A stretch of DNA of 64,000 nt, from assembly GCA_963082975.1 (NCBI GenBank), contig OY720346.1, positions 48,642,296 through 48,706,295 on the forward strand. The letters are read 5' to 3'. Both the position numbers and the translations under genes were made by a program. The notes under the pieces are model-generated. The model saw only the letters and a list, made by a program, of their open reading frames with translations, did no database searches and was not told where the DNA came from. This stretch comes from Labia minor. Taxonomy: Eukaryota; Arthropoda; Insecta; Dermaptera; Spongiphoridae. Each line of letters begins with the position of its first letter. Position 1 is the stretch's first letter. Positions 46,840 to 58,227 of this stretch are shown here, piece by piece.

Positions 46840-47215
46840 CCCTGTACACAATTGGTCTTCCAAACGGACGTTTTCCAATCGAACTCCCCACCAATAAATT
46901 TTTCCTCTCCCATTCTAGCCATGTGCCCTGCCCATCCCAGCCTTCTCTATTTTATGACCTATATCTAGAGATGCATAGAGGTCATGCAATTCCTTGTTAT
47001 GTAGTCTCTGCTATTCCCCGGTGCCCTCATCTTTCTTTGGCCCATAAATGCTGGGAAGAATCCTATTCTCAAATACTCTGAATCTACTCTCATCTCCCAG
47101 GGTTATAGACCATGCCTCCCACCCATATAATACAACAGAAAAAATAATTGTTTTATATATTTTAATTTTGATCCCCTTTTATAATAATTTTCCGATTGCA
47201 ACCTCGATTTAAATT
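46840..47215 (-). pseudogene. LINE reverse-transcriptase C-terminal relic 3
   Basis: Minus strand shows the same tail as at 2131 and 27520: a GCAATCGGAAAATTATTATAA start near 47190 (with an internal deletion against relic 1), then KIKIYKTIIF-like, a Trp-rich GWEAWSITLGDESRF-like stretch, the FENRILPSIYG-like block, and GRPNGR-like text near 46860. Several stops and shifts. Truncated and inactive; it lies beside GC-rich hairpins that may belong to a separate element. Confidence 0.75.
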
Positions 47216-47219
47216 CTAT

Positions 47220-48040
47220 GTAAATATTATTCTCTCTGATAATAATTATTTTTTCTTATCACTATTAATTTCAAACACCATCACTTTTCCTGCTTCGATT
47301 AATTTTTTTTATGCTACTTTAAATGTTATTAATTTATTTAAAAAAAACAAAGTAAACAAAATAAAAATAAAATATAAAGAAATTAGCATAACACTAAACT
47401 ACTATACAAATAATATTAAAAAATATATATTAAAATCTTACGTGAAAATCCAATTATGAGATCAAATTTTCTTAATTAAAATGATTTACTCACATAATCT
47501 TAAAAATAAATAGTATTAAATTATAGCCGTAATGTGAATGTTTTCAAAGTTTGAAAGACCAATAAGATCAATTGAGATATTGTAAATATCAATATATATA
47601 TATAAAAAGATTTTTATCTGCACATTGCTCAGAATTTAAATTTTTTGCATATATTCGCGTTTCATGACCTCTAGAATCCAAAAGTGACTTTAGAATTTTT
47701 CATTTCTGTTCATAGACTATAAATTTTATTAATATCTAATCAATAACGACAGAAATTAATTTTTAAAAATTTGATATAAACATGTTGTCATTTAGCAGCG
47801 CAAAGTATACATTAAAAAAGATGTTTTTAATATTTATATTTTTATTTTTATTTTTCTAATATTTACAATATTTTAATTAATCATATAGTTTTTTATATAT
47901 GTTTATTTATGCTCAAAAAATTAATTGACATAATTATTAATTTAATAAAATAAAATTTAATAAAATAAAATCATTTAATAAAATATTAAAATAATAAAAA
48001 TTAATAAATTTGTAAAAAAAAATATATAATACTTAAATAA
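47220..48040. other. AT-rich gene-free stretch
   Basis: The 87-residue frame at 47196 is Asn/Ile/Lys-rich and not credible. No RNA or element termini recognised. Confidence 0.4.
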
Positions 48041-48049
48041 AACAATGTA

Positions 48050-48382
48050 CCTTTGCGAGATTCGAACTAAGAGTGCAAAGTCATAAGATAACGCCTTAGA
48101 CCGTTAACCCATGAAACACTTTGCAAGTCTACTATTAGAATATATAGACATGTCAAATTATCGCCACCAGCGCCTCTATGATCTAGCATTGTAACTAAAC
48201 TAATTTTATTTAAATTCCACCCCCTGGACACACCTTACCAATTAGCAGTTTTATAAAGGAAGTCTGACATGCCCTGAGACCTACTGAATATACATAAAAA
48301 ATTTCATAAGAATCGGTCCAGCCGTTTCGGAGGAGTACTTTTTCAAAGTTTTGTGACACGAGAATTTTATATATAAGATATA
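48050..48382 (-). mobile_element. tRNA-like sequence and retroelement-type tail
   Basis: Minus strand 48113-48050 has GGTTAACGGTCTAAGGCG (A-box-like) and TTAGTTCGAATCTCGC (B box, matching GWTCRANNC), so it is a tRNA-derived or decayed tRNA sequence. Plus strand 48300-48382 reads AAGAATCGGTCCAGCCGTTT and ends ACACGAGAATTTTATATATAA, a tail I recognise as common in arthropod dispersed repeats. Whether the two parts belong to one element is unclear. No intact cloverleaf. Confidence 0.5.
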
Positions 48383-48689
48383 TTACTTACTTTTAATCTA
48401 AAATGGTACTCTATTCACTGACATTTTAATCCAAATATATATATAAGAATTATATTTTATAATTAGTTCCTTTGGATTGAAATCATTTAATTAAAGCTCC
48501 TTCATCAATTTTTTTTAGTTACAACAACTTTTCAGCAAATTATTTGTGCTTAGTCATTAAAATACACACACACATACACACTATATAGATATATATATAT
48601 ATATATATATATAAGATGTTTCTTTGCTAATGAATTTGTACATGTAATTTTTTTTAATCTAGAATTCTAAAAATCAAAGTCAGCTGAAT

Positions 48690-48905
48690 GTCTTGGAAAG
48701 TGGAATAATTTGGATTGTTCCTTGCTTTAATTAAGCGTAGTTCTCAGTAAGGGTCTAATGAGATTTGCCTGGGGGGGGCCCTCTTCGATCAATTAAAATA
48801 ACAAGTCCATGCAGCACAAAGTTGGCAATAGGGCTGAATCTCCTGCCTGCCTGCCTACCCGAGCCTATTGATCAAAAATAACCTAACAAACTTAGTGTAG
48901 CGTAA
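48690..48905. other. Candidate conserved non-coding block
   Basis: Unique complex sequence: TTGCTTTAATTAAGCGTAGT, AAGGGTCTAATGAGATTTGC, CAAGTCCATGCAGCACAAAG, followed by (TGCC)n and CCCGAGCCTATTGATCA. GCTTTAATTAAGC is a 13-bp palindrome. No frame. Good CNE candidate. Confidence 0.42.
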
Positions 48906-48909
48906 TGTT

Positions 48910-50335
48910 TTAATTAAAACAAAAAGAGATTGGTACTCCAATTGAATTTGGAACATTTTAGAAAATAGACACAAATCTTTATGTACTCAACGAATTAAAA
49001 ATATAATTAGGAATAGGATAGAGGGGGAGGGGGGAGGTGGATAAGAGAGAATGTATAAAAAAATAGATTATTTTTATATTATTTCATCATTATTATTATA
49101 CTCATTTAATTTAATTTAAAAAGTTAATTATTTTATAACTCATTATATTTTAATAAATTAATTATTTAGGTGAATATTCTAATTAAATTATATATATATA
49201 TAAAATTTAAAAAAAGATGTAGTAATAATAATAATAATAATATATAAAATATTTATATATTAGTTTATTAAGTGTAATTTAATTAAATTTCCTTTGAACA
49301 AAAATTGTATTATTTCTTTTTATATTTATTCATAAATTACAAAAAAAAAAGTAAAAAACAATTCTATAATATTCTCATTTACAATACTCATAAATTATAC
49401 TTTCAATTAATAAACTTCAACTTGACTATTTATATATTTATTTACCTTTTTTTATTATTGGACTTATTTAGATAATTTTTTATTATTTTTGATGAATCAT
49501 AAAATTACAATACAATTACAATTAAAATTATTATTATTATAATATACATATCTATATATACATTTATTGGGATTATAATTATTATTGTTATTATTTATTT
49601 ATTTATTATTATTATTATTGTTGGTACGTTTTTAAATAATTATAATCCTAGATTTAGGTTTTAAATCATTGACAGCATGTGGAACAGGATAGAATGGAAT
49701 GCATTTTCGTGGGTGGTAAAGAATTCATATATATATAGGTGTGTGAGAAAGAGAGAGAGAGAAGGTCATTTTAATTAATATTTTGTACGAAGGTATCGTA
49801 TTGTCTTATCCGACAAACTATCATTAACACCAGATAAAATCAAACGATGAATTATGGCAAATTCATAACATTTATCATTTCATTCAAAAGAAAAAAAAAT
49901 AATAGCTATTAGAAGTCATTAAGACTATTTTAAATATTATAGTATCTATCTTGGTTTATAAATCAGTTCAATTATAATAGATATTTGATAACTAGTATGA
50001 GAGTATTCAACAATATTCTATTAAATAATTGCAAAAAGATAAAGAAATATTATATCAAATTGAACATAAATAAATTAATTTAATTATTTATTTTATTTAT
50101 TATAATATCTAATCTACATACATAAACTTTTAAATGACATAAAGAAACAGAATCGAGACTTTAGTTTACTTTAGCTAGGTAACAATTTATCAAAAATATA
50201 TAATATTATTATTTTTCTGAAGTAATAAAAAACATTATATTAAGTTTAAATTTTAATTATAAACTTAATTTATATAAATTGGTTTAATTTGATGAATTAG
50301 AGTAATTTAAAGAAATATTTAAAAACTTACTAAAA
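48910..50335. other. AT-rich gene-free stretch
   Basis: G-rich tract at 49021-49040, (AAT)n at 49223-49242 and several (ATT)n runs at 49530-49620. A moderately complex segment lies at 49665-49720 and 49775-49860. No gene. Confidence 0.45.
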
Positions 50336-50341
50336 TAAAAT

Positions 50342-50508
50342 ATGGATTCTACTATCCACCAGGCTTTGATAAACTACTCGATAAAAAGTAGATCTTCCGA
50401 TCAAGAAAATCAAGATAACGGTTAAGAGGATCCGTTCTACTGATCATAGAACACCTTTATCACGTGGCACCCGACTTAGGTGTCCTTAGGATGAAAGTCA
50501 GAAGTTAA
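50342..50508 (+). mobile_element. SINE family 2, copy 2 (headless)
   Basis: Shares AAAAAGTAGATCTTCCGATC-like text, CAAGAAAATCAAGATAACGG and CCGTTCTACTGATCATAG with 34660-34740, and the same AAAGTCAGAAG end. The tRNA-like head present in copy 1 is missing. Confidence 0.65.
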
Positions 50509-50519
50509 AATATAATTTT

Positions 50520-51220
50520 AGATAAGAATAAAAAATTAATAATAAATGAATATTAAAATTCAGTACATTCAAATTTTAACTAATTTGTTTTAATAGAATA
50601 TTGGTTATTTAATAATGTTCCTGTTAAATTTTTGTTTTTTTTTGTTTTTCCCGCTTCATTCCCAATTTCATTTACTCCAGATATTTCAAGATTTGTTTCT
50701 ATCCAAATTTAATTATAACACTAAACATCTCTCTTTAAACGATTCTATACTATACAATAACTTTATAAGTTTAGAGAAAAGAATGAGTCTTCTAATTAAA
50801 ATAAAAAAAAAAAAAACTAATTGAGATTTCCCAAACGACATCATCAAAATTATTTTTATTAATTAATTGATTAAATTTTCTTAAGCTCTTTTATTTTCTA
50901 TCATTTTCACTCTCATCTTTTAAATAGATGATTTGATCTTTAATTGTATTTTTTATTTTTTTCAATACAAAAGATCTCTCTCCCTCTTTCTCTGTCTCTC
51001 TCTCTCACCCTTTCATTCTCCTTCTCTATAGATGAAATTAGAGAAAGAGAAGAATATTAAATTAACCGCATATCATTCAAAGATCTTACACGCGATTTCT
51101 CAATTTAGCACCACTCCAAAGTACAGTCCATTACAAAAGTGCACAGCTACCATCCCCACACCCCCACCCCACTCCACCATGCATTACACTTTTCCAACAA
51201 CCACCCTCATTCATTTTGCT
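50520..51220. other. Gene-free stretch
   Basis: AT-rich with a long CT tract at 50971-51005 and a C-rich tract at 51150-51180. The 69- and 76-residue frames are not credible. Text at 51080-51150 (CACGCGATTTCTCAATTTAG) is unique and GC-richer. Confidence 0.4.
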
Positions 51221-51224
51221 TTAT

Positions 51225-51545
51225 CCTTAGCTTCCAGAAAATATCTTTCTTGGCTTAATTAAGCGAGCTTGTTAAAAATTAAAAACTCCTTATAGCCCCC
51301 CTCCCCAGCCCTATTACTCGCCTCCCTGATACCCTCCCCTAATTTGCTATTTTCGCAAAGTATGGAAGTATTTAAGGTTTTGCAAGTTCTGTTAAGCATC
51401 CACATCTCTGTTTTCATTTTTTTTTTAAATTCATCCTCTCCCCTCCCTCCTCCTTTTCACCATTCATCGGATAATTAATAAAGTTGAGTTTCACAGCCGT
51501 TAATGGAGGAATAATGCTAAAATTACAACCGAAATTAGTAGAGAG
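51225..51545. other. Candidate conserved non-coding block
   Basis: Includes CTTGGCTTAATTAAGCGAGC (palindromic GCTTAATTAAGC), TTTTGCAAGTTCTGTTAAGC and CACAGCCGTTAATGGAGGAA, separated by C-rich tracts. No frame. Possibly continuous with the block at 51690. Confidence 0.4.
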
Positions 51546-51689
51546 TTATTAAGTCCAATGTATGTTTAATATATATATATATATATATAAATTTGTGTGA
51601 AAATGTATACTTTTTTATTTATTTAAAAAATTAAAAATAAAAATAAAATAAAAATAATAATAAGTACTTATTTTAGTAAAATATTTAAT

Positions 51690-51995
51690 TATCGGGCGAT
51701 GGCAATGATGGTGGTGGAAGCAATGGTGGAATAATTTCATTTCAACGGGAAGTTGGCGAATTGAAAAGCGCAATTAAGAGTTCCCGGCGGCGTCTTATAT
51801 TAATTAAATATCTCTTTTCTCCCTTTGCGCGGTAATTAGCATCGCATTGAGTTTATAATAATCCTACCAAGCGCACACCACCCCATCCCACCCTGTGCGA
51901 GTGAATGCGCGTTTAATTAGCTCATTACATGGCGCTAATTGATGCTGCATCGACAGAGAATAGAGTTTGGATGCTGGTCTCGAATTTGAAAATAG
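51690..51995. other. Strong conserved non-coding candidate
   Basis: The most gene-regulatory-looking text in the window. It contains TTTGCGCGGTAATTAGCATC, CGCATTGAGTTTATAATAA (TTTATAA, Abd-B/Cdx-like), GCGCGTTTAATTAGCTCATT and ACATGGCGCTAATTGATGCT, with several TAATTA/TAATTG homeodomain cores in 150 bp and GCGC spacers. GC is far above the surroundings and there is no open frame or other copy in the window. High-complexity islands of this kind in gene deserts are often enhancers of developmental genes. That is inference without alignment. Confidence 0.5.
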
Positions 51996-51999
51996 AATT

Positions 52000-52365
52000 C
52001 CAATAGAATCCATTTCAAAGAAATTACACATATACACACTCTCTCTCTCTCTTTCCTCTTCTCACACCCCCACCACCAACTAGTACCCTTTTGCTAAAAA
52101 AGAGAAAGAGAAAGGGAGGAAGAAGGGGAGATGGTGGGATGGGTGGAGAACTATTTCAATGGAAATGATATGGAAAGACTCAAGTGGATTGTTCTCTGTC
52201 AACATCAACAAAATTAGATTGCACAAGCGATTATCGATAAGAATGAATGGATAGAATCAATTGAATTACTATATCAATATTACTTTAATAAATAAAAAGG
52301 TGGAATTATTATTTAATGAAAAAATTTTATATGATAATAATAAAGATGAAAATAACAATAAAAAA
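52000..52365. other. Gene-free stretch
   Basis: CT tract at 52037-52058, GA-rich 52100-52130, then AT-rich DNA. A segment at 52180-52260 is unique. No gene. Confidence 0.4.
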
Positions 52366-52367
52366 AA

Positions 52368-52936
52368 TTTGGAGTGTCTCCACTCGACTATTTCGCAAAT
52401 ATATTATATTTAAATTAAATTTAATTAATTAAGTTATAAATTAAAGTTAATAAATAATATTTATTAAACCAGCGCGTGTTTGGCTCTATGTTGATGGCAC
52501 CACGTCACGTGCTGGCGCGTGCTTTGCAGTCAACGTGTTAAAAAATTAATTCCGGTACTTTCAGCGATTCATTCAAGCTAAAATTCTATATATAACAGTT
52601 TTATACAATTTTTAATCAAGTGAAAAACTATCAAAGATATATCTTTATTTTTACGGTTAGAAAAGGTTTACGGTTTTTAGAGGAAAAAAATGAAAACGTT
52701 GTAGGTAATGACCCTCTTCCGGATGAGCTACATTTCTCAAAAGATGATAGAAAACTACAAATGTTGAATAATGCCCATAAACCAATTTTCATTATTTTAG
52801 CTTAAACCGTTTTTGCGTAATCTTGTCTACACCCCCCCACACATATACATACATTTTTTTCAACCTTAGTGAAAATGACTCAGGGCCTTCAAAACATCAA
52901 AATCTCGACATCGAAAATTTTGGCGAGATAGTAAAA
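52368..52936 (-). mobile_element. HINE-like repeat family C, copy 3
   Basis: Left end: hairpin TGGAG-TGT-CTCCA (52370-52382), then GACTATTTCGCA, the subterminal repeat. Right end: TTTTGGCGAGATAGTAAAAAG. Between are GTGCTGGCGCGTG, a decayed ACACATATACATACAT microsatellite (52842-52856) and the AAATTTT core. The stretch AATTCTATATATAACAG (52571-52587) is the unfilled form of the mariner target in copy 2. Confidence 0.8.
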
Positions 52937-53069
52937 AGAATAACATTTTTACTTAAAAAAAATTTTAAAATTGATTTTAAATTAATATGATTTATTATTA
53001 ATTGAAAAGTGTTTTAAAGGCTTATGAAAGCTAATTTCAGTTAAGCTATTTTTTATAGAAATTTTTCCT

Positions 53070-53104
53070 AAACAAGGTTAGATTTGAACCCTCGTTCTAT
53101 AGTA
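53070..53104 (-). repeat. tRNA-like B-box remnant
   Basis: Minus strand reads GAGGGTTCAAATCTAACC, a good B-box match within a possible tRNA-derived SINE head. The rest of the head would continue beyond the MITE at 53105-53352, which appears to have inserted into it (text resumes TTAAACTCATACTAGATC). Confidence 0.4.
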
Positions 53105-53352
53105 CAGGTGTCGGCAACCTGTGCCCGCGAAGCCATTTTGAAGTGCCCCCATTCAAATTACTAAGTACAATATTAATTTAAAGTCATTACACACAAAAAA
53201 AGGTAACATTTCCGATTTTTCAATATGGCTCTGTTTTTGCGATCAGGCTCTTAAACATTTTCGATTTTTTTTCAATATGGCTCTAAGTATGCCCACCCCT
53301 GTTATATTATTTAAGAATTGTGCCCGGGTATTGAAAAAGGTTGCAGACCCCT
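53105..53352. mobile_element. hAT-like MITE
   Basis: The left end CAGGTGTCGGCAACCTG and the right GGTTGCAGACCCCT are partly complementary. The interior AGGCTCTTAAACATTTTCGA and TCAATATGGCTCTAAGTAT matches the element at 21207-21386. Flanks CTATAGTA and CTCTAGTG are a plausible decayed 8-bp duplication. Confidence 0.65.
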
Positions 53353-53399
53353 CTAGTGCAGTATTAAACTCATACTAGATCAATTATTATTATTAAAAA

Positions 53400-54000
53400 T
53401 TAATTATTTTGTAATTTCTTTTATATATTTTTTGTTTTGTTTTGTTTTTGTTTAAATGCCTAAAAATTGTTAGTTTTTAGTAGATCCCAAAATAATGATG
53501 CAATTTATAATATATAATTGAAAATCTATCCGCTATTTAATGATATCCATATTCTTAGAACTTCCAATGAATCAAATCAACGGTTGTTTCCCAATTGGGT
53601 TACCAGTAAATATATTTATTCCATTAATTTATATAGATCTAAAGAAGAAGCGCAGAGGAATGTGTGTAAGCATTCGGGTAATTATATAAATATATATATA
53701 TATAGGCATATATATTTAATTTGATAAATTGGTATTGTTTTATTTTTTTGCCTGATAATTTTGATTAGTGTATTTTTCATTGATCATCTAAAATATTACA
53801 AATATAATAAATTCCTCTATCAATAGAAGTCGCTCTGAAAATGTTTCATCTGATTTAAGTATATTTCTCTTTCTCTCTCTCTCTATATATATTTATATAT
53901 ATATATATATATATATATAGATATAGATATATTTATTAAATATGGCACTAAAACATTCCCTTTTCAAGGAAATCCATCTCACCCTCACCCGACGAGTTTC
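53400..54000. other. AT-rich gene-free stretch
   Basis: CT tract at 53869-53884 and (AT)n at 53885-53935. The 68-residue frame at 53518 is not credible. Confidence 0.4.
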
Positions 54001-54004
54001 ATCC

Positions 54005-54560
54005 CCTCTGGGTGGTATTTTTTTCCGAAAGACGTAGTCAATTCACTAGATTGGAGTTTTACTACACCCACCCCGTTGGGAAGGAATCCCACCCACACTC
54101 TCTCCCGTGCCACTCAACTCTCTTTCTCAAAAAAAAGGGTTTTTTTGGCCCACTACTCTATCCAAGACTCGCTCAATCAACTCGATTGTCTCGGGTGTGG
54201 GGTGGTGAATTAAAATGTGTCCCAAAAAAAAAAAAAAAAACTTTACCACCCCTACCCACCCACTCTGAAGCCCGGGGTTTAACTGTAAATAAACTTAAGT
54301 GATTATATAGAAAATAAAACGAAAAGGTTTCTCTTCAAAATGATATGATTAGAAAGTTGGCAACCTCGATCTATAAAATAAAAGAAAAAAGAAAGAAACC
54401 CTCTTAGTGTGTATTTGGTTTGCCCGATCCCTCTCACCTCACTCCATTCTCTTACACACTTTTTAACTCACACTCTGCACTTGGAAATTCATTGAATACC
54501 CTCACACCCTACATCAACCTGCACTAATTCTTGCTAATTTACACAGGTGTAGAAAAACTT
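54005..54560. other. Gene-free stretch with C-rich tracts
   Basis: Unusually rich in CCACCC, CACTCTC and poly-A tracts. The 96-residue frame at 54012 mainly reflects these tracts. No conserved domain or splice context was seen. Confidence 0.35.
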
Positions 54561-54671
54561 TTTTATTATAAAATTTTCTTGTGTATCATAAAAATTGATT
54601 TTAAATTTTCTTTAAAGTGAAATAAATAAATAACAATTTATAGTAATTTAATAATTAATTTTAAATATATA

Positions 54672-55565
54672 GGGTGTTTCTTTTATAGGTAGAGAACTTT
54701 AAATTTGCAATAAAACAACGATGGATTATTCGATTGACATGAATTTTATTTATTCGAAAGATAATATTGTGGCATTACATTTTATATGTATATGATTTCT
54801 GGCATATGACCGCCACGGCTGGCTCGGATGTAGTCCAATCTGGACGTCCAATTTTCGATAACTTTTTCCAACATTTGTGGCCGTATATCGGCAATAACAC
54901 GGCGAATATTGTCTTCCAAATGGTCAAGCGTTTGTGGCTTATCCGCATAGACCAATGACTTTACATAGCCCCACAGAAAGTAGTCTAGCGGTGTTAAATC
55001 ACAAGATCTTGGAAGTCAATTCACAGGTCCAAAACGTGAAATTAGGCGGTCACCAAACTTGTCTTTCAATAAATCGATTGTGGCACGAGCTGTGTGACAT
55101 GTTGCGCCGTCTTGTTGGAACCACAGCTCCTGGACATCATGGTTGTTCAATTCAGGAATGAAAAAGTTAGTAATCATGGCTCTATACTATTCGGGTCTTC
55201 CTCAATGCTACGCTCTACAGTAGCAATAGCTTCTTCTGTTCGCACCGTAGGGCGTCTCTGGGGATGTGAGTTATCAATAAGAGTAAACGTGGTGCGAAAA
55301 CGTTCCATGGTTAATCGAATTGACTGGTCTGATGGACGATTTTGTTGACGATAAAATGGACGTAGTGCACGATACGTATTCCGCACAGAACCATTATTTT
55401 CGAAATAAAATTGCACTATTTGCAAGCGTTGTTCAGGCGTGAGTCTATTCATGATGAATTGCCAAACCAAACTGAGAATAAATCACTTGACAGCGGTTAA
55501 ATCGGTCGTCAACTTGAACAGTAATGCCAACTTAAAGTTCTATACCTCGAAAAAAAAACACCCTT
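54672..55565 (-). mobile_element. Internally deleted DD41D-type mariner
   Basis: The left end TAGGGTGTTTCTTTTATAGG and right end, on the minus strand, AAGGGTGTTTTTTTTCGAGG continue to TAGAACTTTAA, giving terminal repeats of about 30 bp. TA lies on both sides (54670-54671, 55566-55567). About 894 bp instead of the expected 1.3-1.4 kb. It encodes two transposase pieces on the minus strand. Confidence 0.9.
54782..55470 (-). pseudogene. DD41D-like transposase with internal deletion
   Basis: N-terminal piece (55452 to about 55180, start chosen at MNRLTPEQRLQIV, a typical family start) carries the DUF4817-type helix-turn-helix: YFENNGSVRNTYRALRPFY and ATVERSIEEDPNSIEP. C-terminal piece (about 55175 to 54782) reads MITNFFIPELNNHD, LWFQQDGATCHTARATIDLL, an in-frame stop replacing Trp just before PRSCDLTPLDYFLWGYVKS, and ends GGHMPEIIYI. 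The second and third catalytic Asp are present with 41 residues between them by hand count. The first Asp and about 180 flanking residues are deleted and the join is out of frame. Inactive. Confidence 0.9.
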
Positions 55566-55569
55566 TATT

Positions 55570-56460
55570 TATATATTGTTATTATTCCACTTTAAGTTGT
55601 ATATGCAAGGACATGAGAATATATTTTTTATTATACAACATATTGACCGGAATATTATAGCGTATAAATAAAACATTGGCCCTCTAGTACTAACATTATT
55701 TTGCTTACATATTGGTTAATAGATGTGCTTTTGCAACATTTGTTCATTATGAAAAGCACGCGACAAAAACGCATCCTCCATACTTTCCCAACCTGTCACC
55801 TTTTCGATTTAGATTTAATCACAAAAGTCAAGCTTCATTGTATGAGCACAGATTTCATACAATAGGTAACTTTGTAATCTTGGTCTAAGCGTGATGACGA
55901 TAAATTTCAGGAATGGAGAAGCCAATTGTATTCGTTGATTTTCACATCGTTTGCAATTTACAATTGACAATCTTGAGGATTATTTTGAAGATTAGTAAAA
56001 CATGAATGTGTTTGTAAATTGTTTTTATTTACTGGGCATCACACTATTGCAGTGAAACATTTACAATGGCTGTAGAAAATTGAATTTTTGTTTTTGACCA
56101 AACCACCCAGTTTGTGTAGACATTAATTATTACAATATACTTTGATCTTCTGTATGTGTAGTTTGGAAAGTTCAAATTAAACCATATTTCTATATACAAA
56201 ATATGTTGCCATAACCCTCGTATTATATAACAGAGGGTTGAGCTGAAAAGGGAGCATGGGGGAATTCAAACTATGACCAAATCTAAAATTTAAGATACAC
56301 AATTATTGAATATTGATGAAATTGAAATGCAACTCTATAAATATGTTTAAATATTAAATATTAAATTAATTAATATAATGGTAATTTAAATTTCTTATTA
56401 AAATGTATACATAAATCTGTTTTTCAAATAGAAAATAAAAAGTGAAAAATAAATAAATAA
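55570..56460. other. Gene-free stretch, moderately complex
   Basis: 55680-56260 is less AT-rich than its neighbours (AAAGCACGCGACAAAAACGC, GTCAAGCTTCATTGTATGAG) and could be an unrecognised repeat or unique sequence. No frame or termini established. (AAAT)n lies at 56447-56476. Confidence 0.35.
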
Positions 56461-56479
56461 ATAAATAAATAAATATATA

Positions 56480-57670
56480 TATATATATATTGAGTATAAA
56501 ATTATATGAAACTAATAATAAAAAAAAATAATAATAAATTTTATAATTAATTTTTCGATTTATACAATCTACCTGACAATTGTTTAATTAATTAAATATT
56601 ACAACAACATTTTATTTTTCTCCAATCAGTTCATCTATTACAATAATAAAACAAAGTATATACATACACACACAAGTGTGTGTATGTGAGACTGTATTTT
56701 AAATGATTTTCCAAAAAGTTAATTAATAAAAGTAAAAAAAAATATCTATATTAAAATATATTTATTTATTAATTAATATTCGTCATTAAAATGTAAATTG
56801 AATCAATTTAGATAAAAATAAATATTTTTATGAAAATAGCTAATTTTCATTTTTCCCCCCTTTTTTTATGGACTGAAAATATAATGAATGGCATGCACGT
56901 TAAAAATAAATTAAATTTTGAACAGAAATTAAGTAAAATGTCAGGGATTTTATTTTATATTATTTTATTTTATGTAGTTATATATATATTTTAATTTTTT
57001 TTTTTATTTTTATTTTAATGAAATATTGCGGTGGCGGTTGTTGACTGAACGTTGTCGATGTATGTATAAACAAATTCTTTCTTAAAGAATCTTTTTTTTA
57101 TAGTTGACTGAGGAAACACTAAAAGTGATATGATATTATATTCAGCTCAGATGAAAAAAAGAAGATAATTTTATGTTAGGAAAGATACAGTTCTATAAGA
57201 AAGACTACTATTGAACTTTTCACCTCCATATCCTTCCACATCTCCATCATTCCTCCAAAAGAATAAAGTTTTTATCAAATTTACATATTTAATAAAAATC
57301 ATCCAAGATCAAATTATTTTATCAATATTTATAATTAATAATTTCAGGTTCTTTTCTCTGTCCATCACTTTATAATTTTTGAATTCCTGAAATTCCCCTT
57401 GCTTTTTTTTTCATCGTAAGAGAATCCACTTCTATTGAATGAAATAAACCTCTATCAGTGTCAACATTCACCTATCAATTACAATATTGACTTAATCGAA
57501 TTATCATGTCAGGAATTTATTTAAGATAACGGAACAGTAATCCTAATATATATATATATATATATATATACATATGAATATATATATATATATAATATGT
57601 GGTATATTTTTTTAAATAATATAAGAAATATTTTTTTTGACATTATAAATATTTTATTCATATAAAATTG
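56480..57670. other. AT-rich gene-free stretch
   Basis: (CA)n/(TG)n hairpin ACACACACAAGTGTGTGTATGT at about 56668-56688. GGTGGCGGTTGTTGACTG (57030-57050) is a GC-richer patch. (AT)n at 57547-57571 and 57581-57596. No gene. Confidence 0.4.
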
Positions 57671-57674
57671 AATA

Positions 57675-57790
57675 GGTTGAGTAAATCAGTCGTGAGAGGT
57701 GAAATCTTTATGATAGAAAAACTTTGGATGCTGATTTGCATATCTAATTAGAGCCGTAAATTCAATTAAAGAAAGATAAAAAAAAAGAAA
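57675..57790. other. Candidate conserved non-coding block
   Basis: AGTCGTGAGAGGTGAAATC, CTGATTTGCATATCTAATTA (octamer-like ATTTGCAT and a TAATTA core) and GAGCCGTAAATTCAATTAA in 115 bp. Short but non-repetitive. No frame. Confidence 0.38.
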
Positions 57791-58132
57791 CAACAAACTA
57801 ATCGAATAAGTTTTTAATTAACTATTCGCTACCATATGCAACAAACTTCTCTTTTTTTTACTAATAAATATGTCGAAATTTACGTTATATCAGAAACACC
57901 ATCATTTCTATTAAATTTAATCAATTAATTATAAGAGTTTTATTCACATTTATAAAATATTCTCAATTTTATATTTGAACATGGATATGTTACTCTAATC
58001 GGGTTACAAACATTATGATTTCATTAATATTGAATAAAAAACTATTATTTATAATATTTATATTCTAATTATTATATTATTATATATTAAACATACATAA
58101 TTATAAACTATATATAAGACACGATAAGATTC

Positions 58133-58171
<39 letters not shown>

Positions 58172-58227
58172 AAGGTAAAACCGAAGGTTATGACGAGCTT
58201 AGGAATATGACGTGTTTTCTATATCTC

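Noticed and set aside
48050..48113. Functional tRNA gene
   Set aside because: A- and B-box-like sequences are present, but I could not form a complete cloverleaf with matching acceptor stem; more likely SINE-derived or a pseudogene.
4005..54280. Recurrent CCACCC/CACTCCC tracts near candidate CNEs as a specific signal
   Set aside because: They are frequent throughout, vary in sequence, and are better explained as low-complexity pyrimidine tracts.
54012..54302. 96-residue open frame
   Set aside because: Driven by CCACCC and poly-A tracts; no family resemblance.
55680..56280. Transposon with CCCTC/GAGGG ends
   Set aside because: CCCTCTAGTAC near 55681 and ACAGAGGGTTGAG near 56231 looked like possible inverted ends, but matching stops after five or six bases and no target duplication was seen.
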